Below are positions 51,001-60,000 of a DNA stretch of 64,000 nucleotides, piece by piece. Origin of the DNA: Lineus longissimus (Eukaryota; Nemertea; Pilidiophora; Heteronemertea; Lineidae); NCBI RefSeq assembly GCF_910592395.1, contig NC_088309.1:22880599-22944598 (forward strand). The letters run 5' to 3'. Within the stretch, counting starts at the first letter, position 1. Every line of letters starts with the position of its first letter. The notes below the pieces were generated by a model, which was given only the letters and a program-made list of their open reading frames with translations, had not been told where the DNA came from and ran no database searches. The translations under genes were made by a program, and so were the position numbers.

Positions 51001-54000
51001 TCATGACTGTGTCACTACCAAGGTTGTTGAGATAGTATCACAACCTCACATTGTCACAACCTGATGTGGTTGTCAAGACCTTTTAACTATCTGACTACCT
51101 TGTTGGGACAGTTTCACAACCTGACTATGACCTGAGACAATCTGCATCTTTCCAGATTTTGAAACATGGCGATCCAAATGGTATTGTGCGCTTTGCCGAT
51201 GCTGCCACTGAGCAAAGGAGCTTCTCTGAGCCCCTGACAAGTCCTACAGAAGTCGCCTTCCCATTATACAGGAGAGAGGGAACCATTGGAGACATCAAGG
51301 TATGATATTGTCGAAATAATTTGAAAATCTTTTTGCAGTTTGCTTACAACTTCTTATCATCGGATATCTTGTTTTTGCATGTCTACTGTCAAATTAAGAG
51401 CCATTTTGCCAACCTAGCCTCGTACCTGAAACTTTGACCGAGTCCAGAAAGTGTTTTTCTCCCGACTTAGTTCCCTCTCTCTCCTCAATCAAGGTCCACT
51501 GGCGTGTAACCGTACCATCTGGTTCAAACAACGACACCCTCCCCATGTCCGGTGTGGCAGTCATTCAGGACAAGAAGAGAATTGGCACCATCTACACATA
51601 CATCCAGCCGGATGATGAACCGGAACTAACCGAGGAACTCACCATGGAACTTGTGAAGATCGAGGGTGGTGCTGAGATAGACACAGTTTTCAATACATCT
51701 AAAATAGCTATAACGTAAGTTAAACTGTGTAGCAGCAATAGTATGCTATTGAAGAGGCATCTATCTGATGATTCTGGGTACTTGGTAATTGTTTCTTTCT
51801 AAGACACTAATCTCTATGTAGTGATATTGCAGCCAAGTTCCAGAGCTTGGGCAGGATGCCTGATTCTGATTATGTTGACTGTCTTCAAATACTCCACTCT
51901 GGGTGACAACTATTTTGATAACTTTTCATTTGTGTGTTACAGCTACAACGATGACCCCCATGGAGTGTTTGCTGTTTTCACTCAATACCAGTCTGTTGTT
52001 GTCAACGCAGACATGTCACGATCAGTCAAAGTTAATGTCACACGCCTTGCAGGTTCTGTTGGCAAGGTCAGGGTCACCTTCACTGTGGCTTTTGATCAGG
52101 TAAGCTCCATTCCTCTACCCTCGAAAAACTTAGTGATTTGAAGTTGGCAGCTAGTAGGGCCATCGTGTAGTATGCAATGGGTATATGTTATACCAATTTT
52201 ATCATGGACTGACTGTATTATGTTCTCAACAGGGAGGCATTCTTCAGAATGGACAGAAGTCACTTGTTGTCCCCCTCAAATTCTTGCATGTCCAGGTTGA
52301 GATTGTCCAAGTTACCCTCTATTGTGGGGGCAATCATCTAGCGTGATTGTGAGGGTCACTCGCTATATTCTCTGTTCCTTTCAGTCATTCACTGGTCCTG
52401 CCACAAGTTCTGGGACCATCGAGTTTGAGAATGGTGAAGCGTCTGCTTCTAAGCTTGTACCTGTTGGGAAGAACATCTTCATGGCAGTCAACTCTACCTT
52501 CACTATCACGCTTACGAATGTGGAATTCAATGGAATCGGAGGTAGGTGATGTTATGTTTAAATGGGATCATTTACGTTTCCTGGCCTTCGGAGAAAATAA
52601 TTGAAGTGCTCATAGCTTTTACCGCAGCATATCATGGTGTCACTGTCATTTCTCCTTTGATATTATTCATCTAATGGATGTGCAAGGCCCCGTCAGAAGA
52701 TTTGCAAAAGAATTGAAACTTTGCTGATCAGAGCTCATGGCTCGGTACACTTATTTGTAGAGAAGTAGTTGTAATTCGTGATAGCTTATTCTAAGCTTTG
52801 TTGTACTTATTTTTCAGTGACTATCCCTCCAATGCTGTCAGCTACTGACAAAACATGTAAGGCCTCTGTACCAGAGTCTGCTGCAAACAGTCAGGTTGGC
52901 TTTGCTCAGCCAGTCATTCAGATAGATGAAGGTAGGTCTTCATGTCGACATGTCAGCTTGCATTCTAAAAAAAGAATTTTTGTGTAAAGAGCGAAAATTA
53001 TCATTACCTGGCCTAAATTGGACCCCATATGTCAAGAATGCAATGGATTGAAGGGTTTATTCTAAATGTGAATTATTCTTTCAGCTAATAATGAAGCCGA
53101 AGTGACTCTGACTCGTATTGGCACGTATGGATCCCTCGATGTGGAGTGGCTCACAGGATTCCCAACGAATGAGATCCCGACTGGGTTCACCCAGGGAAAT
53201 GTCCTAACCGCACCATCGAAGATCAGCTTCACCAATGGAGAGAAGACACAGTCGTTTAAAATAAGTGTAAGACAGTGTTGTTGCAGTTGTTGTTTTTTGT
53301 ATTTTAAAGATTTACGTGCATGCATTGAAAGCCAGGGCTGTTAACTACAGGTGTTATGCTGAAAAGAGCCATTGAAGAAACATTTGTATTGTCTTGCCTC
53401 TGAAACCAGGTAAGGAGAGTAAGATTCTGGCAGGTGCCTGAGTCCTTTTCCCCCCAGCATCTCAAGTAGATCTTATATGAACTTTGCATGACCTGATCAG
53501 CAGTTGCGTTGTTGAATTTCGTTGTTGGCCCAGAGTTGGTTCTTACCGAGTCTCCACTTCCTTTGCAGGTCCTCCCAAACAACCAAGGTACCCCGGAACT
53601 TTTTGCAATCCACCTGCCAAAAGCACCCACTTCAGGCACTGATGGTGGTGCACAGCTCTGGAGTGGTCATACCTTACTCAAGTTTGACAATCAGGGCTTA
53701 GTGCAGTTTGCGTCAAACAGCAGGGAGGTGACTGTCGATGAAAATATTGGAACGGTAAGTGAGCAATGTTGTCGCTTTTCACCTCACTAGATATTTTAGA
53801 TGGAAATATTTGATGTATTTTATAAATGTACATACTAATTGGGTTTTTTCTCACTATTTTAGATGGAGTTGACCCTTGAGCGTGTTTACGGTTCAGAGGG
53901 GAGTATCCAAGTCCAGTATCGTACCTCGTCTGTCGCTCAGGGGGCGACGGGAGGACAAGACTTCACACACGTATCGGAAGGAAAACAGAACTTTGACGAG

Positions 54001-57000
54001 AAGCAAACACGGGCTATCATTATGATCAGGGTGAGTCAAATTGAGTGCAAGTTTTGTGTGTGTTTTGCTTCGTTTGTGGTAATCTCCTCCTTTGATCTAG
54101 GAGGTGTTGCGTATACTCCTTTCAGGGCCATTTAGCATTTAGGGCCTGTGACTCACCAACTCCAGTGTTTTGCCATGAGACATAAGTACCTCATACTCAA
54201 TTCAGGTTATGTGAGAACTAATTCGAGTTCCTTCGTACATTTGTAGCATCTCATGTGACTCTCTGTTGTTTACCTTTCAGATTCTTCTCGATAATATCCC
54301 TGAAGTTGCGGAGCATTTCTTTGTAGATGTCATCGCTGTTGTGCCCCTGCCGACTGGCAGCGGAAACGGTAAGTTGAAAAGATAACTCTACAGGGCTACT
54401 AGGTGGATTTCTCTTGTATCTAGTGTTGTCCATGAGTTTTGAAATATTTTAGAATTTCATTTAAAGGTTTATCATGCTCCTCATACCTCTTCAATTTCAG
54501 GAGAGTCACCAAGAGTCAGCCGGCTCTTTTACCGAGCCAAGGTAGTCATCTCAAAGAACAATTACCCCAATGGTCTCCTCTACCTGACCCCACCAGCCCT
54601 GTCAGTGAACGAAGGTGCCAACACACTCCTCAGCATCATGCGGACAGGTGGCCTATACGGGGACATCAGGGTGACAGTCAGGACTATGGGAGCGGGGGAA
54701 ATCTTCAACCATTCTGATGGAGAGATCAGGCCAACTGCTGACCACTCTGATTTCGTCCCCTTCAGTACGGTTGTTCTCTTTGAGGTAAGTCACAGAAAAT
54801 TAAGAGAACTGCAAAGCATAGAAGTGTCAACTTTCAGGAGTGTTGGGGAGAGGGATGCTGGCCCAGATATCTCAATATCACACTGCCAGGTGGGCCATCT
54901 TGGCCTAATAGCTGACATAGAAGTGCCAAGTTTCTGGTGTGAGTCAGTGGGTGAGTGAGCTTGAAGGATAATCTCTCTCCAACATGTGTCTTCTTTGATT
55001 ACAGAATGGTACCGCTGGACCTCGTAGTGTCAGCCTCCAGATAAGATCAGATACGGATGTTGAACAGGACGAGACCTTAGTTGTCTACTTGACAAATTCA
55101 TTTGGTGGGGCTGCAATTCTCCAAGGAAATACTATCAATGGACAGAAGGTATGGGTATATATAAATCAGCATTGAGCTATTCTACTTCTGCATTTTGAAT
55201 CATTGCATTTTTCAGCAGATATGCACCTTTAAACTGACCTAGACCCAGACGATGGCTTAAGTGAAGTAATGTTACTTACCCAAGCTCATCAATGGTAATC
55301 ATATTCTTTTGTCATCTTCCAGAATTACTCATTAGTCACCATCAAAAGGAGTGGCCAGTACAATGGTGTCGTCTCATTTGTGACCAAAACTGCCTACATC
55401 GATGAAGATGGTAGCGCAGAAGCCAATCTCGTGTTGTCGCGGACAGCATCTTTTTATGATTTGACGGTTGAGTGGATCGCTAAGCTGGCCTTGGACAGTA
55501 ATGAGCAACAGGATGCTGATATGCTGGACCCAGTCACAAAGAAGGGGTCAACAGTTTGTAGGAAGGGCGAGTCGCAGTGCAAGATTAATGTAAAGATTAA
55601 GAAAGATGAGGTAAAGATATTGAATATTCATTCGAAAGTATTTGTTGACTAATGTTACCAGTGCCTTGTGTTTGCTTAGTCTAACTAAGTTTGGCAGCAA
55701 ATGTTTTATTTTCGTATTTACTTTACATGGAATGAAAAATGAGAAACTTGCGAACTTTTGGCTTCGCAGACATTACCTGGTTTACAATATACCATGAGTA
55801 ACTAGTTGTTTCAAATTTGTATTTCTTATATGTCTTTACCTCTTTTAGACACCAGAGAGGAAGAGCAGCTTCTATATTATCCTGACAAATACAGATGGAG
55901 GTGGCGCATCTATCAACCAGAACCTGAAGTCCTGTAAAGTAGTGGTGAATGCGAGTGACTACCCTGATGGCTTGATACAGTTTACGGAGAAGTCTCGGTA
56001 TGTCGCATAAGTATATCTACCTTGTTTACAATGTACATACAATGCCTTTACCATTCCAGAATCAAGCCCATTAAATTATATTTGGAGCAGTAACTATTCT
56101 GCACAACTCTGAAGCCAACTTTGGTCTAAACCAAGGCAGGGAATATTGTGAAGATTAGATTTAGCTGATCTGCATGGTGCCATCATATCTGCTGCGACCT
56201 AGTTTTGTGCCTACACCAAGATGTTATGGAAGTCGAAACTTGCTAGATTAGAAAACACCTTCTCATTCCTTGTGAAATCTGTTGTATTTTCTTTCCATCC
56301 AGGTTCATCACAGCAAATAACTCCCAGACAATCGTACATCTTGAGGTTTTGAGGACGAATGGTGTGGACGGTGAAGTAGCAGTGGAGTTCTACTCCTGGC
56401 AGCCTGTCACATCCACCGTTGCAATATCGGGTATAACTGTGCAGCAAGGTGTTTCTGGACAGGACTTCACAGCTAAGAGAGGCACAGTCACCTTCGGGGC
56501 CAAGGACGTAAGTTGAACTTAACACTCTTCATAGACTATGGGCTCTGAGAAATGTGGCTTGAATAATTTTTAAGGGGTTAGTGTTTGGAAATATCCAAGA
56601 AGGCCTTATTGCTCTCTACTTAAAAAACCTGGAAGCGGAGATTTTTTCCATCAGACCATTTGTATGTCATACGAGATGGTGGGGCTTTTATACCTGAATA
56701 TTCTTCTGATTCAGTGGATAACTAGTAAGGAGAGTGTGTCTTAAAAAAAGTTTATATTTGCTTTCAGACTGGTCCAAAAAGTATCAACGTTACATTGACC
56801 CCGTTCAATGGGCAGTCCTCGAACGTCTACCCCAAAGTTTTCTACGTTAGTCTAGAGAAGCCGACGAATGGAGCAAGCATTGGTCATAGTCAAGCTCAGA
56901 TTCTCATCTCCAAGCCGGGCGAGGACAAACTATGGGGGATATTAGCTGAGGCTAATGCTGGCACACTTGATGATGCAAGGATAAACAGGTGGGTGGAATA

Positions 57001-60000
57001 TTGACTTCTCAAGTTTAAAGATTTTAGTGCTGCATTTTTCCGGGCAGGGGCTGTCCGTATAAAAACTGATGATATTATATCATAGTCATAAGGTAAGACA
57101 TAGATTGATGACACTGATGATGATGTTTTTTTTCCTTTTGCAGTGTGTTGACAAGATTGAAAGACGCCACTAATCCCACAAAAAAGTTGGTTGCGAGTGA
57201 ATTGGATGTCGTTGACAATACATTGGATCTAATCATAAAACAGGCAGAAAATCGAACGTAAGTGTTAGTGCTCTCTAGGATTGAATTTTAAATTCTTATC
57301 AGTGTTCAGTGTTGGCTCTTGTAAGCATTAGTTGTGTACCACTGCTGTTGGTTGCCAGTTTGGTTGTTTTGCCTAGTTAGTGCATCTTAGGCGACGGAGG
57401 AGTCCACATGACAGACTACTCATCTTTCTCTCTCAGATGGGAACTTTTGTCTCCTCTGCAATTGTTGCCAGGAATCAGGAATCTTGGTATGTTTCATACA
57501 TATGTTGCAGCAATTGAAAGTAAAGAGATTTGCGCAAGAAATCATGTCTCTGTTCTCTTCATTTCAGTGTCCCTTTGAGTGTGCAGCAGGGCGTCATGGA
57601 TGTTTTCTGCAATCTCGTCAACCCAACCCGTGACGACACTACGATGGGACATTCACAACTTTCTAGACTCGTAGAAAGATTTGCCTTTACGTTCCTCCTG
57701 GACCAGAAGTGTCAGACAGAAAACTTGTGAGTTTCTTCTTACTCTTACTGGAACAAATGTAGGAAGCATGTGGCGTTAAGAGTAACACATGTGCAGAAAT
57801 TTCCTGCAGGTTTATATTATCCTATGTTTTGGTAGGAATTTAAATACACTTTAAATGGGCTGATCAGAATCTTACATATTTATCATTGTCCATTGCAGAA
57901 TCAGGTTTGATCACTGTGCATCTATAAGATTAGCTATGGCCAAATGGTACCCTGAAAACATCAATGGATACAAGTACCAAGCGGACCGGAATGCCAGAGA
58001 TTACTTTAAACTTCCGAGTACACTTCTCCCCACGATCAGTGCTCCCAACAAACAGTGTGAAGCAATACAATTTCTTGAGTATAGCAGTGAACAATGGTTC
58101 ATGGAACAAAAAGATAAGGTTCTTATGAACAATAAGGTAAGAATATCAGAATTATTAAGGTGATAAGTATAGGTAGATAGTTAGGGGTATAGAACAGCCT
58201 TTTCCATACATGTGCCCTTCTTCTTAGTCAATAGACTCATGTGTAGTTCATCGATGGGGAGGACAGCCTTTTCCATACATGTGCCCTTCTTCTTATTCAA
58301 TTGACTCATGTGTAGTTGTTCATCGATAGGGAGGCCAGCCTTCTCCATATAGCTAGGCTCCTCTGTCACATTTGGAGTAAATTAAAAGAGGAGTCTTTTG
58401 CACTCTAATTTCCATTCAGTTACTTGATCAAGATAGGTAGAGAGCAGCCTTCTCCATACTGGTTCTCATCTTCCTATTCAAGATGACACAAGGATTGTAA
58501 AAATGCTTCAACGTAATTCAGCGGTCTTGCATGACCTTGTAAATTGCTTCAAGAGAACTTGTGTCTGATGTGTAGTTCAATGTTTCAGGTCATCACCTTT
58601 AAAATTCAAGGCCAGTCGTCCAAGATGTTGGAGTCGCCTATTGTCTTCAGAATCTATACCCAAGACAGGAAAATTGCTCCTAACAGAGCACAGTAAGTTA
58701 CCTCTAAATTTCTTATAAAAAGTTAAGTTGCGACTGTAAAAGCTGGGTGTTTTCCACTGAGCAAGGTCAGGGGAGATGGAATTCAAGGGGTTGATACATT
58801 TATTGTAAATTAAGTGTTTTTCTGCCACATTCTAACAAAATGTCTGCTCTTTTTTCAGGTGTGTTTATAACTTAGATACGAGTGTGGGCTGGGAGGTTCG
58901 ACAGGATATCTGCTACGTGGTGAACAATTTGAACCTGGCTGTGGATGACTATGTCGAATGCTCATGTAAACACATGACAAGTTACGCTGTCAAGGCCAAT
59001 ACCAACAACCCTGATCTGATTGGCTATCCTATATGGTTCTCTATCTCCTGCTTTATTTGTATGGTAAGTTCTGGCTATATTTCTCCGGCTAGTGTTAAAA
59101 ACGTGAACATTTCTGTCCACAAGAAACGACCTCGGTCCCTTTACCTCTCACCAGGACAGACACGGTTCAAAACTCAAAACTTTGTATTAAATGGCTATTA
59201 CCTTGTTTATGCTGAAATCATAAAGTGTTTTGTGGATATTTATATTCTGATCTTGACAACCTCATGGACATTTTGATCAAAGTTGACATGCTTTTCATTT
59301 CAGTTTGGACTACTGCTGGCAGTACTTTCACATCATCTCTGTTCCGTCTATTCAATGTTTGCAGCCAACCTCCTCATGCATTTTTGCTTTGCTGCATTTG
59401 CAACACAGGTAAGTTGAGGCAAACCGCTCTTGACTCATGCCCCTGATCTTTACAAAACACCATTCCTCTTCTTTGAGGGCTGAATTATATTAAGAGGCCT
59501 GGGAGAACCTTGTGCTGTTTGATAAACAGAGGATCACATATGTATGTTTATTCATACATAAAGATATGAATACCAAAAACCATTCACCCCAACTAAATGT
59601 TTTGGACCTTTTGCATTCTGGAATATGATGATTTCAAAATCAACACTTCTGAAGGTTCTCTTGAGAGCCAAAGGTGGCACTTGCAAATCCCAGATGGGAA
59701 AAAACAAGTCTATTAATGTCAAATAAGTACAAATATTGTCAAAAAGGTATAAATTTTCTTTCCTCTCTTTAGCTGTGTTATGTGATTGATGCGTTCCTCA
59801 GTCCCGACTATCTCCTCGCATCATCAGTCGACCAAGATAACTACAGATGTATCGTCATGGGTGTCTTCACACACTATTTTGCCCTGGCCCAGTTTACTTG
59901 GCTCCTCGCACAGGCTTTGAACTTCTGGAAGATCCTCGTTTTAAACGATGAGCATACAGATCGAAAATATGCTGTTTATTTGTTAATTGGTTGGGGTAAG

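Noticed and set aside
57258-57567. Possible extra GAIN exon around 57,437-57,480
   Set aside because: A ctctcag acceptor exists, but exons 56 and 57 already join in phase 2/2 and no donor in the right phase follows.
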